A stretch of DNA of 64,000 bases from Hydractinia symbiolongicarpus (GCF_029227915.1 NC_079877.1:8742001-8806000); one strand, 5' to 3'. Counted from the first letter of the stretch, positions 26,661-37,201 are shown. Notes: a model not told the origin generated them from the letters alone. Program-made: numbers and translations.

Positions 26661-26776
26661 GTCGGGATGGCCGAGCGGTCTAAGGCGCCAGACTCAAGAC
26701 AAAATGTTCTTCCACTCATCGCGTGGAGAATTCTGGTCCTCGAATGAGGGCGTGGGTTCGAATCCCACTTCCGACA
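26661..26776 (+). tRNA. tRNA-Leu (CAA) with intron, unit 21
   Basis: Consensus copy. Confidence 0.97.
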
Positions 26777-26817
26777 ACTTTTCCCTGCCACACAAAATTT
26801 TAGGCCTAAAATGCAAG

Positions 26818-26911
26818 TCCACCGAGCCGGATTTGAACCAGCGACCTAAGGATGCCTGAGTGGTATAAGTTCGTCTACAGTCCTCCGCTCTACCAACTGA
26901 GCTATCGGTGG
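26818..26911 (-). tRNA. tRNA-Tyr (GTA) with intron, unit 21
   Basis: Consensus copy. Confidence 0.97.
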
Positions 26912-27004
26912 ATGTAGCATCGTACAGTTCTTGTGCAGGACTATGCAGGTCATGTCACGTTTGTAGTATGACGTGGTTTTTAAAATGATGCGATAGCTCG
27001 CACG

Positions 27005-27076
27005 TAGCAGAGGGTGGTTTCGATCCACCGACCTCTGGGTTATGGGCCCAGCACGCTTCCTCTGCGCCACTCTGCT
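27005..27076 (-). tRNA. Initiator tRNA-Met (CAT), unit 21
   Basis: Consensus copy. Confidence 0.97.
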
Positions 27077-27164
27077 GAAGGTAGGTAAGCTGAAATGTGT
27101 CTGATGTAAGGTGTAGTTTAGTATTGCGAACAGCACTGGAACTATGACCTTTTTACCATTTCCA

Positions 27165-27237
27165 GGGGGATTAGCTCACATGGTAGAGCGCTCGCTTTGC
27201 ATGCGAGAGGTACCGGGATCGATGCCCGGATCCTCCA
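27165..27237 (+). tRNA. tRNA-Ala (TGC), unit 21
   Basis: Consensus copy. Confidence 0.97.
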
Positions 27238-27499
27238 AGACGATGTTTTTAATTTATTTATTTTTATACTAATTTCAGTAGTTGCCAATGGTCATAAGAG
27301 GATTTATGATGCTCCTAAGATTACCTGGTATTAATAATAATAATAATAATAATACTAAACCGCGCTGCATATGTCTAGAGCATTTCTTGCTGTTTAATTT
27401 CGCATTGACAGTATACACAGTTTCAGCTTTTAACATGATCGACCGTGTGGCATTCGGGCATTGACGCCATCGCGAACATATTATTTAAATATGAACTCG

Positions 27500-27571
27500 T
27501 CCTCGGTAGTATAGTGGTAAGTATCCCCGCCTGTCACGCGGGAGACCGGGGTTCGATTCCCCGCCGGGGAG
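27500..27571 (+). tRNA. tRNA-Asp (GTC), unit 22
   Basis: Consensus copy. Confidence 0.97.
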
Positions 27572-27644
27572 GTTCTTTTTATCTTGTCAATGTTTCGTTT
27601 CACGTCAGTAGCGTTCGCGGGACTGTCCGGGAATACAGATTTAC

Positions 27645-27717
27645 GCCCGGTTAGCTCAGTCGGTAGAGCATCAGACTTTTAATCTGAGGGTCGCGGGTTC
27701 GAGTCCCTCATCGGGCG
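27645..27717 (+). tRNA. tRNA-Lys (TTT), unit 22
   Basis: Consensus copy. Confidence 0.97.
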
Positions 27718-27824
27718 TAACAATTATTTGGTACGATGGTGAACTAACTTTCACCACAATGTCTTGTCGAAAGAGGATGAATAACGTAACATTTGCGGAG
27801 TGGCAAAGGCGAAGCAAACTTGAT

Positions 27825-27897
27825 GGGGAACTAGCTCAGATGGTAGAGCGCTCGCTTAGCATGCGAGAGGTACCGGGATCGATGCCCGGGTTCTCCG
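27825..27897 (+). tRNA. tRNA-Ala (AGC), unit 22
   Basis: A73G discriminator variant, as in unit 8. Confidence 0.9.
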
Positions 27898-27965
27898 ATG
27901 CCTTTTCCATAGGCGTAAAATAAATGAAATTTGCGCAGAGCAATTTGCAGCAGCGTTCGTGTCAT

Positions 27966-28081
27966 GTCGGGATGGCCGAGCGGTCTAAGGCGCCAGACTC
28001 AAGACAAAATGTTCTTCCACTCATCGCGTGGAGAATTCTGGTCCTCGAATGAGGGCGTGGGTTCGAATCCCACTTCCGACA
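27966..28081 (+). tRNA. tRNA-Leu (CAA) with intron, unit 22
   Basis: Consensus copy. Confidence 0.97.
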
Positions 28082-28122
28082 ACTTTTCCCTGCCACACAA
28101 AATTTTAGGCCTAAAATGCAAG

Positions 28123-28216
28123 TCCACCGAGCCGGATTTGAACCAGCGACCTAAGGATGCCTGAGTGGTATAAGTTCGTCTACAGTCCTCCGCTCTACCA
28201 ACTGAGCTATCGGTGG
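28123..28216 (-). tRNA. tRNA-Tyr (GTA) with intron, unit 22
   Basis: Consensus copy. Confidence 0.97.
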
Positions 28217-28309
28217 ATGTAGCATCGTACAGTTCTTGTGCAGGACTATGCAGGTCATGTCACGTTTGTAGTATGACGTGGTTTTTAAAATGATGCGATA
28301 GCTCGCACG

Positions 28310-28381
28310 TAGCAGAGGGTGGTTTCGATCCACCGACCTCTGGGTTATGGGCCCAGCACGCTTCCTCTGCGCCACTCTGCT
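28310..28381 (-). tRNA. Initiator tRNA-Met (CAT), unit 22
   Basis: Consensus copy. Confidence 0.97.
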
Positions 28382-28469
28382 GAAGGTAGGTAAGCTGAAA
28401 TGTGTCTGATGTAAGGTGTAGTTTAGTATTGCGAACAGCACTCGAACTATGACCTTTTTACCATTTCCA

Positions 28470-28542
28470 GGGGGATTAGCTCACATGGTAGAGCGCTCGC
28501 TTTGCATGCGAGAGGTACCGGGATCGATGCCCGGATCCTCCA
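28470..28542 (+). tRNA. tRNA-Ala (TGC), unit 22
   Basis: Consensus copy. Confidence 0.97.
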
Positions 28543-28801
28543 AGACGATGTTTTTAATTTATTTATTTTTATACTAATTTCAGTAGTTGCCAATGGTCAT
28601 AAGAGGATTTATGATGCTCCTAAGATTACCTGGTATTAATAATAATAATAATAATACTAAACCGCGCTGCATATGTCTAGAGCATTTCTTGCTGTTTAAT
28701 TTCGCATTGACAGTATACACAGTTTCAGCTTTTAACATGATCGACCGTGTGGCATTCGGGCATTGACGCCATCGCGAACATATTATTTAAATATGAACTC
28801 G

Positions 28802-28873
28802 TCCTCGGTAGTACAGTGGTAAGTATCCCCGCCTGTCTCGCGGGAGACCGGGGTTCGATTCCCCGCCGGGGAG
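28802..28873 (+). tRNA. tRNA-Asp (GTC), unit 23, A37T
   Basis: T13C and A37T, as in unit 9. Confidence 0.88.
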
Positions 28874-28946
28874 GTTCTTTTTATCTTGTCAATGTTTCGT
28901 TTCACGTCAGTAGCGTTCGCGGGACTGTCCGGGAATACAGATTTAC

Positions 28947-29019
28947 GCCCGGTTAGCTCAGTCGGTAGAGCATCAGACTTTTAATCTGAGGGTCGCGGGT
29001 TCGAGTCCCTCATCGGGCG
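28947..29019 (+). tRNA. tRNA-Lys (TTT), unit 23
   Basis: Consensus copy. Confidence 0.97.
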
Positions 29020-29126
29020 TAACAATTATTTGGTACGATGGTGAACTAACTTTCACCACAATGTCTTGTCGAAAGAGGATGAATAACGTAACATTTGCGG
29101 AGTGGCAAAGGCGAAGCAAACTTGAT

Positions 29127-29199
29127 GGGGAACTAGCTCAGATGGTAGAGCGCTCGCTTAGCATGCGAGAGGTACCGGGATCGATGCCCGGGTTCTCCA
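29127..29199 (+). tRNA. tRNA-Ala (AGC), unit 23
   Basis: Consensus copy. Confidence 0.97.
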
Positions 29200-29267
29200 A
29201 TGCCTTTTCCATAGGCGTAAAATAAATGAAATTTGCGCAGAGCAATTTGCAGCAGCGTTCGTGTCAT

Positions 29268-29383
29268 GTCGGGATGGCCGAGCGGTCTAAGGCGCCAGAC
29301 TCAAGACAAAATGTTCTTCCACTCATCGCGTGGAAAATTCTGGTCCTCGAATGAGGGCGTGGGTTCGAATCCCACTTCCGACA
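29268..29383 (+). tRNA. tRNA-Leu (CAA) with intron, unit 23
   Basis: Intron G-to-A, as in unit 9. Confidence 0.96.
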
Positions 29384-29424
29384 ACTTTTCCCTGCCACAC
29401 AAAATTTTAGGCCTAAAATGCAAG

Positions 29425-29518
29425 TCCACCGAGCCGGATTTGAACCAGCGACCTAAGGATGCCTGAGTGGTATAAGTTCGTCTACAGTCCTCCGCTCTAC
29501 CAACTGAGCTATCGGTGG
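29425..29518 (-). tRNA. tRNA-Tyr (GTA) with intron, unit 23
   Basis: Consensus copy. Confidence 0.97.
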
Positions 29519-29611
29519 ATGTAGCATCGTACAGTTCTTGTGCAGGACTATGCAGGTCATGTCACGTTTGTAGTATGACGTGGTTTTTAAAATGATGCGA
29601 TAGCTCGCACG

Positions 29612-29683
29612 TAGCAGAGGGTGGTTTCGATCCACCGACCTCTGGGTTATGGGCCCAGCACGCTTCCTCTGCGCCACTCTGCT
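29612..29683 (-). tRNA. Initiator tRNA-Met (CAT), unit 23
   Basis: Consensus copy. Confidence 0.97.
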
Positions 29684-29771
29684 GAAGGTAGGTAAGCTGA
29701 AAGGTGTCTGATGTAAGGTGTAGTTTAGTATTGCGAACAGCACTCGAACTATGACCTTTTTACTATTTCCA

Positions 29772-29844
29772 GGGGGATTAGCTCACATGGTAGAGCGCTC
29801 GCTTTGCATGCGAGAGGTACCGGGATCGATGCCCGGATCCTCCA
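29772..29844 (+). tRNA. tRNA-Ala (TGC), unit 23
   Basis: Consensus copy. Confidence 0.97.
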
Positions 29845-30103
29845 AGACGATGTTTTTAATTTATTTATTTTTATACTAATTTCAGTAGTTGCCAATGGTC
29901 ATAAGAGGATTTATGATGCTCCTAAGATTACCTGGTATTAATAATAATAATAATAATACTAAACCGCGCTGCATATGTCTAGAGCATTTCTTGCTGTTTA
30001 ATTTCGCATTGACAGTATACACAGTTTCAGCTTTTAACATAATCGACCGTGTGGCATTCGGGCATTGACGCCATCGCGAACATATTATTTAAATATGAAC
30101 TCG

Positions 30104-30175
30104 TCCTCGGTAGTACAGTGGTAAGTATCCCCGCCTGTCACGCGGGAGACCGGGGTTCGATTCCCCGCCGGGGAG
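30104..30175 (+). tRNA. tRNA-Asp (GTC), unit 24
   Basis: T13C, as in unit 10. Confidence 0.97.
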
Positions 30176-30248
30176 GTTCTTTTTATCTTGTCAATGTTTC
30201 GTTTCACGTCAGTAGCGTTCGCGGGACTGTCCGGGAATACAGATTTAC

Positions 30249-30321
30249 GCCCGGTTAGCTCAGTCGGTAGAGCATCAGACTTTTAATCTGAGGGTCGCGG
30301 GTTCGAGTCCCTCATCGGGCG
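30249..30321 (+). tRNA. tRNA-Lys (TTT), unit 24
   Basis: Consensus copy. Confidence 0.97.
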
Positions 30322-30428
30322 TAACAATTATTTGGTACGATGGTGAACTAACTTTCACCACAATGTCTTGTCGAAAGAGGATGAATAACGTAACATTTGC
30401 GGAGTGGCAAAGGCGAAGCAAACTTGAT

Positions 30429-30501
30429 GGGGAACTAGCTCAGATGGTAGAGCGCTCGCTTAGCATGCGAGAGGTACCGGGATCGATGCCCGGGTTCTCC
30501 A
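30429..30501 (+). tRNA. tRNA-Ala (AGC), unit 24
   Basis: Consensus copy. Confidence 0.97.
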
Positions 30502-30569
30502 ATGCCTTTTCCATAGGCGTAAAATAAATGAAATTTGCGCAGAGCAATTTGCAGCAGCGTTCGTGTCAT

Positions 30570-30685
30570 GTCGGGATGGCCGAGCGGTCTAAGGCGCCAG
30601 ACTCAAGACAAAATGTTCTTCCACTCATCGCGTGGAGAATTCTGGTCCTCGAATGAGGGCGTGGGTTCGAATCCCACTTCCGACA
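30570..30685 (+). tRNA. tRNA-Leu (CAA) with intron, unit 24
   Basis: Consensus copy. Confidence 0.97.
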
Positions 30686-30726
30686 ACTTTTCCCTGCCAC
30701 ACAAAATTTTAGGCCCAAAATGCAAG

Positions 30727-30820
30727 TCCACCGAGCCGGATTTGAACCAGCGACCTAAGGATGCCTGAGTGGTATAAGTTCGTCTACAGTCCTCCGCTCT
30801 ACCAACTGAGCTATCGGTGG
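30727..30820 (-). tRNA. tRNA-Tyr (GTA) with intron, unit 24
   Basis: Consensus copy. Confidence 0.97.
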
Positions 30821-30913
30821 ATGTAGCATCGTACAGTTCTTGTGCAGGACTATGCAGGTCATGTCACGTTTGTAGTATGACGTGGTTTTTAAAATGATGC
30901 GATAGCTCGCACG

Positions 30914-30985
30914 TAGCAGAGGGTGGTTTCGATCCACCGACCTCTGGGTTATGGGCCCAGCACGCTTCCTCTGCGCCACTCTGCT
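30914..30985 (-). tRNA. Initiator tRNA-Met (CAT), unit 24
   Basis: Consensus copy. Confidence 0.97.
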
Positions 30986-31073
30986 GAAGGTAGGTAAGCT
31001 GAAATGTGTCTGATGTAAGGTGTAGTTTAGTATTGCGAACAGCACTCGAACTATGACCTTTTTACCATTTCCA

Positions 31074-31146
31074 GGGGGATTAGCTCACATGGTAGAGCGC
31101 TCGCTTTGCATGCGAGAGGTACCGGGATCGATGCCCGGATCCTCCA
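31074..31146 (+). tRNA. tRNA-Ala (TGC), unit 24
   Basis: Consensus copy. Confidence 0.97.
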
Positions 31147-31405
31147 AGACGATGTTTTTAATTTATTTATTTTTATACTAATTTCAGTAGTTGCCAATGG
31201 TCATAAGAGGATTTATGATGCTCCTAAGATTACCTGGTATTAATAATAATAATAATAATACTAAACCGCGCTGCATATGTCTAGAGCATTTCTTGCTGTT
31301 TAATTTCGCATTGACAGTATACACAGTTTCAGCTTTTAACATGATCGACCGTGTGGCATTCGGGCATTGACGCCATCGCGAACATATTATTTAAATATGA
31401 ACTCG

Positions 31406-31477
31406 TCCTCGGTAGTATAGTGGTAAGTATCCCCGCCTGTCACGCGGGAGACCGGGGTTCGATTCCCCGCCGGGGAG
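31406..31477 (+). tRNA. tRNA-Asp (GTC), unit 25
   Basis: Consensus copy. Confidence 0.97.
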
Positions 31478-31550
31478 GTTCTTTTTATCTTGTCAATGTT
31501 TCGTTTCACGTCAGTAGCGTTCGCGGGACTGTCCGGGAATACAGATTTAC

Positions 31551-31623
31551 GCCCGGTTAGCTCAGTCGGTAGAGCATCAGACTTTTAATCTGAGGGTCGC
31601 GGGTTCGAGTCCCTCATCGGGCG
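31551..31623 (+). tRNA. tRNA-Lys (TTT), unit 25
   Basis: Consensus copy. Confidence 0.97.
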
Positions 31624-31730
31624 TAACAATTATTTGGTACGATGGTGAACTAACTTTCACCACAATGTCTTGTCGAAAGAGGATGAATAACGTAACATTT
31701 GCGGAGTGGCAAAGGCGAAGCAAACTTGAT

Positions 31731-31803
31731 GGGGAACTAGCTCAGATGGTAGAGCGCTCGCTTAGCATGCGAGAGGTACCGGGATCGATGCCCGGGTTCT
31801 CCA
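31731..31803 (+). tRNA. tRNA-Ala (AGC), unit 25
   Basis: Consensus copy. Confidence 0.97.
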
Positions 31804-31871
31804 ATGCCTTTTCCATAGGCGTAAAATAAATGAAATTTGCGCAGAGCAATTTGCAGCAGCGTTCGTGTCAT

Positions 31872-31987
31872 GTCGGGATGGCCGAGCGGTCTAAGGCGCC
31901 AGACTCAAGACAAAATGTTCTTCCACTCATCGCGTGGAGAATTCTGGTCCTCGAATGAGGGCGTGGGTTCGAATCCCACTTCCGACA
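31872..31987 (+). tRNA. tRNA-Leu (CAA) with intron, unit 25
   Basis: Consensus copy. Confidence 0.97.
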
Positions 31988-32028
31988 ACTTTTCCCTGCC
32001 ACACAAAATTTTAGGCCTAAAATGCAAG

Positions 32029-32122
32029 TCCACCGAGCCGGATTTGAACCAGCGACCTAAGGATGCCTGAGTTGTATAAGTTCGTCTACAGTCCTCCGCT
32101 CTACCAACTGAGCTATCGGTGG
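32029..32122 (-). tRNA. tRNA-Tyr (GTA) with intron, unit 25
   Basis: Intron change as in unit 11. Confidence 0.96.
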
Positions 32123-32215
32123 ATGTAGCATCGTACAGTTCTTGTGCAGGACTATGCAGGTCATGTCACGTTTGTAGTATGACGTGGTTTTTAAAATGAT
32201 GCGATAGCTCGCACG

Positions 32216-32287
32216 TAGCAGAGGGTGGTTTCGATCCACCAACCTCTGGGTTATGGGCCCAGCACGCTTCCTCTGCGCCACTCTGCT
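32216..32287 (-). tRNA. Initiator tRNA-Met (CAT), unit 25
   Basis: C48T, as in unit 11. Confidence 0.95.
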
Positions 32288-32375
32288 GAAGGTAGGTAAG
32301 CTGAAATGTGTCTGATGTAAGGTGTAGTTTAGTATTGCGAACAGCACTCGAACTATGACCTTTTTACCATTTCCA

Positions 32376-32448
32376 CGGGGATTAGCTCACATGGTAGAGC
32401 GCTCGCTTTGCATGCGAGAGGTACCGGGATCGATGCCCGGATCCTCCA
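32376..32448 (+). tRNA. tRNA-Ala (TGC), unit 25, G1C
   Basis: G1C breaks the first acceptor pair, as in unit 11. Confidence 0.85.
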
Positions 32449-32707
32449 AGACGATGTTTTTAATTTATTTATTTTTATACTAATTTCAGTAGTTGCCAAT
32501 GGTCATAAGAGGATTTATGATGCTCCTAAGATTACCTGGTATTAATAATAATAATAATAATACTAAACCGCGCTGCATATGTCTAGAGCATTTCTTGCTG
32601 TTTAATTTCGCATTGACAGTATACACAGTTTCAGCTTTTAACATGATCGACCGTGTGGCATTCGGGCATTGACGCCATCGCGAACATATTATTTAAATAT
32701 GAACTCG

Positions 32708-32779
32708 TCCTCGGTAGTATAGTGGTAAGTATCCCCGCCTGTCACGCGGGAGACCGGGGTTCGATTCCCCGCCGGGGAG
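32708..32779 (+). tRNA. tRNA-Asp (GTC), unit 26
   Basis: Consensus copy. Confidence 0.97.
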
Positions 32780-32852
32780 GTTCTTTTTATCTTGTCAATG
32801 TTTCGTTTCACGTCAGTAGCGTTCGCGGGACTGTCCGGGAATACAGATTTAC

Positions 32853-32925
32853 GCCCGGTTAGCTCAGTCGGTAGAGCATCAGACTTTTAATCTGAGGGTC
32901 GCGGGTTCGAGTCCCTCATCGGGCG
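32853..32925 (+). tRNA. tRNA-Lys (TTT), unit 26
   Basis: Consensus copy. Confidence 0.97.
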
Positions 32926-33032
32926 TAACAATTATTTGGTACGATGGTGAACTAACTTTCACCACAATGTCTTGTCGAAAGAGGATGAATAACGTAACAT
33001 TTGCGGAGTGGCAAAGGCGAAGCAAACTTGAT

Positions 33033-33105
33033 GGGGAACTAGCTCAGATGGTAGAGCGCTTGCTTAGCATGCGAGAGGTACCGGAATCGATGCCCGGGTT
33101 CTCCA
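33033..33105 (+). tRNA. tRNA-Ala (AGC), unit 26, B-box mutant
   Basis: C29T and G53A, as in unit 12. Confidence 0.82.
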
Positions 33106-33173
33106 ATGCCTTTTCCATAGGCGTAAAATAAATGAAATTTGCGCAGAGCAATTTGCAGCAGCGTTCGTGTCAT

Positions 33174-33289
33174 GTCGGGATGGCCGAGCGGTCTAAGGCG
33201 CCAGACTCAAGACAAAATGTTCTTCCACTCATCGCGTGGAGAATTCTGGTCCTCGAATGAGGGCGTGGGTTCGAATCCCACTTCCGACA
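33174..33289 (+). tRNA. tRNA-Leu (CAA) with intron, unit 26
   Basis: Consensus copy. Confidence 0.97.
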
Positions 33290-33330
33290 ACTTTTCCCTG
33301 CCACACAAAATTTTAGGCCTAAAATGCAAG

Positions 33331-33424
33331 TCCACCGAGCCGGATTTGAACCAGCGACCTAAGGATGCCTGAGTGGTATAAGTTCGTCTACAGTCCTCCG
33401 CTCTACCAACTGAGCTATCGGTGG
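33331..33424 (-). tRNA. tRNA-Tyr (GTA) with intron, unit 26
   Basis: Consensus copy. Confidence 0.97.
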
Positions 33425-33517
33425 ATGTAGCATCGTACAGTTCTTGTGCAGGACTATGCAGGTCATGTCACGTTTGTAGTATGACGTGGTTTTTAAAATG
33501 ATGCGATAGCTCGCACG

Positions 33518-33589
33518 TAGCAGAGGGTGGTTTCGATCCACCGACCTCTGGGTTATGGGCCCAGCACGCTTCCTCTGCGCCACTCTGCT
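33518..33589 (-). tRNA. Initiator tRNA-Met (CAT), unit 26
   Basis: Consensus copy. Confidence 0.97.
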
Positions 33590-33677
33590 GAAGGTAGGTA
33601 AGCTGAAATGTGTCTGATGTAAGGTGTAGTTTAGTATTGCGAACAGCACTCGAACTATGACCTTTTTACCATTTCCA

Positions 33678-33750
33678 GGGGGATTAGCTCACATGGTAGA
33701 GCGCTCGCTTTGCATGCGAGAGGTACCGGGATCGATGCCCGGATCCTCCA
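33678..33750 (+). tRNA. tRNA-Ala (TGC), unit 26
   Basis: Consensus copy. Confidence 0.97.
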
Positions 33751-34012
33751 AGACGATGTTTTTAATTTATTTATTTTTATACTAATTTCAGTAGTTGCCA
33801 ATGGTCATAAGAGGATTTATGATGCTCCTAAGATTACCTGGTATTAATAATAATAATAATAATAATACTAAACCGCGCTGCATATGTCTAGAGCATTTCT
33901 TGCTGTTTAATTTCGCATTGACAGTATACACAGTTTCAGCTTTTAACATGATCGACCGTGTGGCATTCGGGCATTGACGCCATCGCGAACATATTATTTA
34001 AATATGAACTCG

Positions 34013-34084
34013 TCCTCGGTAGTATAGTGGTAAGTATCCCCGCCTGTCACGCGGGAGACCGGGGTTCGATTCCCCGCCGGGGAG
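34013..34084 (+). tRNA. tRNA-Asp (GTC), unit 27
   Basis: Consensus copy. Confidence 0.97.
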
Positions 34085-34157
34085 GTTCTTTTTATCTTGT
34101 CAATGTTTCGTTTCACGTCAGTAGCGTTCGCGGGACTATCCGGGAATACAGATTTAC

Positions 34158-34230
34158 GCCCGGTTAGCTCAGTCGGTAGAGCATCAGACTTTTAATCTGA
34201 GGGTCGCGGGTTCGAGTCCCTCATCGGGCG
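34158..34230 (+). tRNA. tRNA-Lys (TTT), unit 27
   Basis: Consensus copy. Confidence 0.97.
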
Positions 34231-34337
34231 TAACAATTATTTGGTACGATGGTGAACTAACTTTCAGCACAATGTCTTGTCGAAAGAGGATGAATAACGT
34301 AACATTTGCGGAGTGGCAAAGGCGAAGCAAACTTGAT

Positions 34338-34410
34338 GGGGAACTAGCTCAGATGGTAGAGCGCTCGCTTAGCATGCGAGAGGTACCGGGATCGATGCCC
34401 GGGTTCTCCA
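34338..34410 (+). tRNA. tRNA-Ala (AGC), unit 27
   Basis: Consensus copy. Confidence 0.97.
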
Positions 34411-34478
34411 ATGCCTTTTCCATAGGCGTAAAATAAATGAAATTTGCGCAGAGCAATTTGCAGCAGCGTTCGTGTCAT

Positions 34479-34594
34479 GTCGGGATGGCCGAGCGGTCTA
34501 AGGCGCCAGACTCAAGACAAAATGTTCTTCCACTCATCGCGTGGAGAATTCTGGTCCTCGAATGAGGGCGTGGGTTCGAATCCCACTTCCGACA
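34479..34594 (+). tRNA. tRNA-Leu (CAA) with intron, unit 27
   Basis: Consensus copy. Confidence 0.97.
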
Positions 34595-34635
34595 ACTTTT
34601 CCCTGCCACACAAAATTTTAGGCCTAAAATGCAAG

Positions 34636-34729
34636 TCCACCGAGCCGGATTTGAACCAGCGACCTAAGGATGCCTGAGTGGTATAAGTTCGTCTACAGTC
34701 CTCCGCTCTACCAACTGAGCTATCGGTGG
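34636..34729 (-). tRNA. tRNA-Tyr (GTA) with intron, unit 27
   Basis: Consensus copy. Confidence 0.97.
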
Positions 34730-34822
34730 ATGTAGCATCGTACAGTTCTTGTGCAGGACTATGCAGGTCATGTCACGTTTGTAGTATGACGTGGTTTTTA
34801 AAATGATGCGATAGCTCGCACG

Positions 34823-34894
34823 TAGCAGAGGGTGGTTTCGATCCACCGACCTCTGGGTTATGGGCCCAGCACGCTTCCTCTGCGCCACTCTGCT
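34823..34894 (-). tRNA. Initiator tRNA-Met (CAT), unit 27
   Basis: Consensus copy. Confidence 0.97.
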
Positions 34895-34982
34895 GAAGGT
34901 AGGTAAGCTGAAATGTGTCTGATGTAAGGTGTAGTTTAGTATTGCGAACAGCACTCGAACTATGACCTTTTTACCATTTCCA

Positions 34983-35055
34983 GGGGGATTAGCTCACATG
35001 GTAGAGCGCTAGCTTTGCATGCGAGAGGTACCGGGATCGATGCCCGGATCCTCCA
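34983..35055 (+). tRNA. tRNA-Ala (TGC), unit 27
   Basis: C29A, as in unit 13. Confidence 0.88.
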
Positions 35056-35317
35056 AGACGATGTTTTTAATTTATTTATTTTTATACTAATTTCAGTAGT
35101 TGCCAATGGTCATAAGAGGATTTATGATGCTCCTAAGATTACCTGGTATTAATAATAATAATAATAATAATACTAAACCGCGCTGCATATGTCTAGAGCA
35201 TTTCTTGCTGTTTAATTTCGCATTGACAGTATACACAGTTTCAGCTTTTAACATGATCGACCGTGTGGCATTCGGGCATTGACGCCATCGCGAACATATT
35301 ATTTAAATATGAACTCG

Positions 35318-35389
35318 TCCTCGGTAGTATAGTGGTAAGTATCCCCGCCTGTCACGCGGGAGACCGGGGTTCGATTCCCCGCCGGGGAG
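35318..35389 (+). tRNA. tRNA-Asp (GTC), unit 28
   Basis: Consensus copy. Confidence 0.97.
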
Positions 35390-35462
35390 GTTCTTTTTAT
35401 CTTGTCAATGTTTCGTTTCACGTCAGTAGCGTTCGCGGGACTGTCCGGGAATACAGATTTAC

Positions 35463-35535
35463 GCCCGGTTAGCTCAGTCGGTAGAGCATCAGACTTTTAA
35501 TCTGAGGGTCGCGGGTTCGAGTCCCTCATCGGGCG
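35463..35535 (+). tRNA. tRNA-Lys (TTT), unit 28
   Basis: Consensus copy. Confidence 0.97.
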
Positions 35536-35642
35536 TAACAATTATTTGGTACGATGGTGAACTAACTTTCACCACAATGTCTTGTCGAAAGAGGATGAAT
35601 AACGTAACATTTGCGGAGTGGCAAAGGCGAAGCAAACTTGAT

Positions 35643-35715
35643 GGGGAACTAGCTCAGATGGTAGAGCGCTCGCTTAGCATGCGAGAGGTACCGGGATCGA
35701 TGCCCGGGTTCTCCA
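35643..35715 (+). tRNA. tRNA-Ala (AGC), unit 28
   Basis: Consensus copy. Confidence 0.97.
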
Positions 35716-35783
35716 ATGCCTTTTCCATAGGCGTAAAATAAATGAAATTTGCGCACAGCAATTTGCAGCAGCGTTCGTGTCAT

Positions 35784-35899
35784 GTCGGGATGGCCGAGCG
35801 GTCTAAGGCGCCAGACTCAAGACAAAATGTTCTTCCACTCATCGCGTGGAGAATTCTGGTCCTCGAATGAGGGCGTGGGTTCGAATCCCACTTCCGACA
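35784..35899 (+). tRNA. tRNA-Leu (CAA) with intron, unit 28
   Basis: Consensus copy. Confidence 0.97.
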
Positions 35900-35940
35900 A
35901 CTTTTCCCTGCCACACAAAATTTTAGGCCTAAAATGCAAG

Positions 35941-36034
35941 TCCACCGAGCCGGATTTGAACCAGCGACCTAAGGATGCCTGAGTGGTATAAGTTCGTCTA
36001 CAGTCCTCCGCTCTACCAACTGAGCTATCGGTGG
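35941..36034 (-). tRNA. tRNA-Tyr (GTA) with intron, unit 28
   Basis: Consensus copy. Confidence 0.97.
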
Positions 36035-36127
36035 ATGTAGCATCGTACAGTTCTTATGCAGGACTATGCAGGTCATGTCACGTTTGTAGTATGACGTGGT
36101 TTTTAAAATGATGCGATAGCTCGCACG

Positions 36128-36199
36128 TAGCAGAGGGTGGTTTCGATCCACCGACCTCTGGGTTATGGGCCCAGCACGCTTCCTCTGCGCCACTCTGCT
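36128..36199 (-). tRNA. Initiator tRNA-Met (CAT), unit 28
   Basis: Consensus copy. Confidence 0.97.
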
Positions 36200-36287
36200 G
36201 AAGGTAGGTAAGCTGAAATGTGTCTGATGTAAGGTGTAGTTTAGTATTGCGAACAGCACTCGAACTATGACCTTTTTACCATTTCCA

Positions 36288-36360
36288 GGGGGATTAGCTC
36301 ACATGGTAGAGCGCTAGCTTTGCATGCGAGAGGCACCGGGATCGATGCCCGGATCCTCCA
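36288..36360 (+). tRNA. tRNA-Ala (TGC), unit 28
   Basis: C29A and T47C, as in unit 14. Confidence 0.87.
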
Positions 36361-36619
36361 AGACGATGTTTTTAATTTATTTATTTTTATACTAATTTCA
36401 GTAGTTGCCAATGGTCATAAGAGGATTTATGATGCTCCTAAGATTACCTGGTATTAATAATAATAATAATAATACTAAACCGCGCTGCATATGTCTAGAG
36501 CATTTCTTGCTGTTTAATTTCGCATTGACAGTATACACAGTTTCAGCTTTTAACACGATCGACCGTGTGGCATTCGGGCATTGACGCCATCGCGAACATA
36601 TTATTTAAATATGAACTCG

Positions 36620-36691
36620 TCCTCGGTAGTATAGTGGTAAGTATCCCCGCCTGTCACGCGGGAGACCGGGGTTCGATTCCCCGCCGGGGAG
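36620..36691 (+). tRNA. tRNA-Asp (GTC), unit 29
   Basis: Consensus gene; same downstream G-to-A as unit 15. Confidence 0.97.
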
Positions 36692-36764
36692 ATTCTTTTT
36701 ATCTTGCCAATGTTTCGTTTCACGTCAGTAGCGTTCGCGGGACTGTCCGGGAATACAGATTTAC

Positions 36765-36837
36765 GCCCGGTTAGCTCAGTCGGTAGAGCATCAGACTTTT
36801 AATCTGAGGGTCGCGGGTTCGAGTCCCTCATCGGGCG
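36765..36837 (+). tRNA. tRNA-Lys (TTT), unit 29
   Basis: Consensus copy. Confidence 0.97.
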
Positions 36838-36944
36838 TAACAATTATTTGGTACGATGGTGAACTAACTTTCACCACAATGTCTTGTCGAAAGAGGATGA
36901 ATAACGTAACATTTGCGGAGTGGCAAAGGCGAAGCAAACTTGAT

Positions 36945-37017
36945 GGGGAACTAGCTCAGATGGTAGCGCGCTCGCTTAGCATGCGAGAGGTACCGGGATC
37001 GATGCCCGGGTTCTCCA
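36945..37017 (+). tRNA. tRNA-Ala (AGC), unit 29
   Basis: A23C D-stem mismatch, as in unit 15. Confidence 0.87.
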
Positions 37018-37085
37018 ATGCCTTTTCCATAGGCGTAAAATAAATGAAATTTGCGCAGAGCAATTTGCAGCAGCGTTCGTGTCAT

Positions 37086-37201
37086 GTCGGGATGGCCGAG
37101 CGGTCTAAGGCGCCAGACTCAAGACAAAATGTTCTTCCACTCATCGCGTGGAGAATTCTGGTCCTCGAATGAGGGCGTGGGTTCGAATCCCACTTCCGAC
37201 A
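37086..37201 (+). tRNA. tRNA-Leu (CAA) with intron, unit 29
   Basis: Consensus copy. Confidence 0.97.

Larger units (their letters stand above)
9115..27266. repeat. Higher-order repeat, copy 1 (units 8-21)
   Basis: Fourteen consecutive units whose diagnostic variants recur in the same order 18,155 bp downstream. Markers include Ala(AGC) A73G (unit 8), Asp A37T (unit 9), Ala(TGC) G1C (unit 11), the 7-TAA alleles of units 13 and 14, the Tyr double mutant (unit 15), the 82-bp deletion (unit 16) and Asp G68A (unit 21). The exact left boundary lies somewhere before the unit-8 marker and cannot be fixed, because flanking units are nearly identical. Confidence 0.95.
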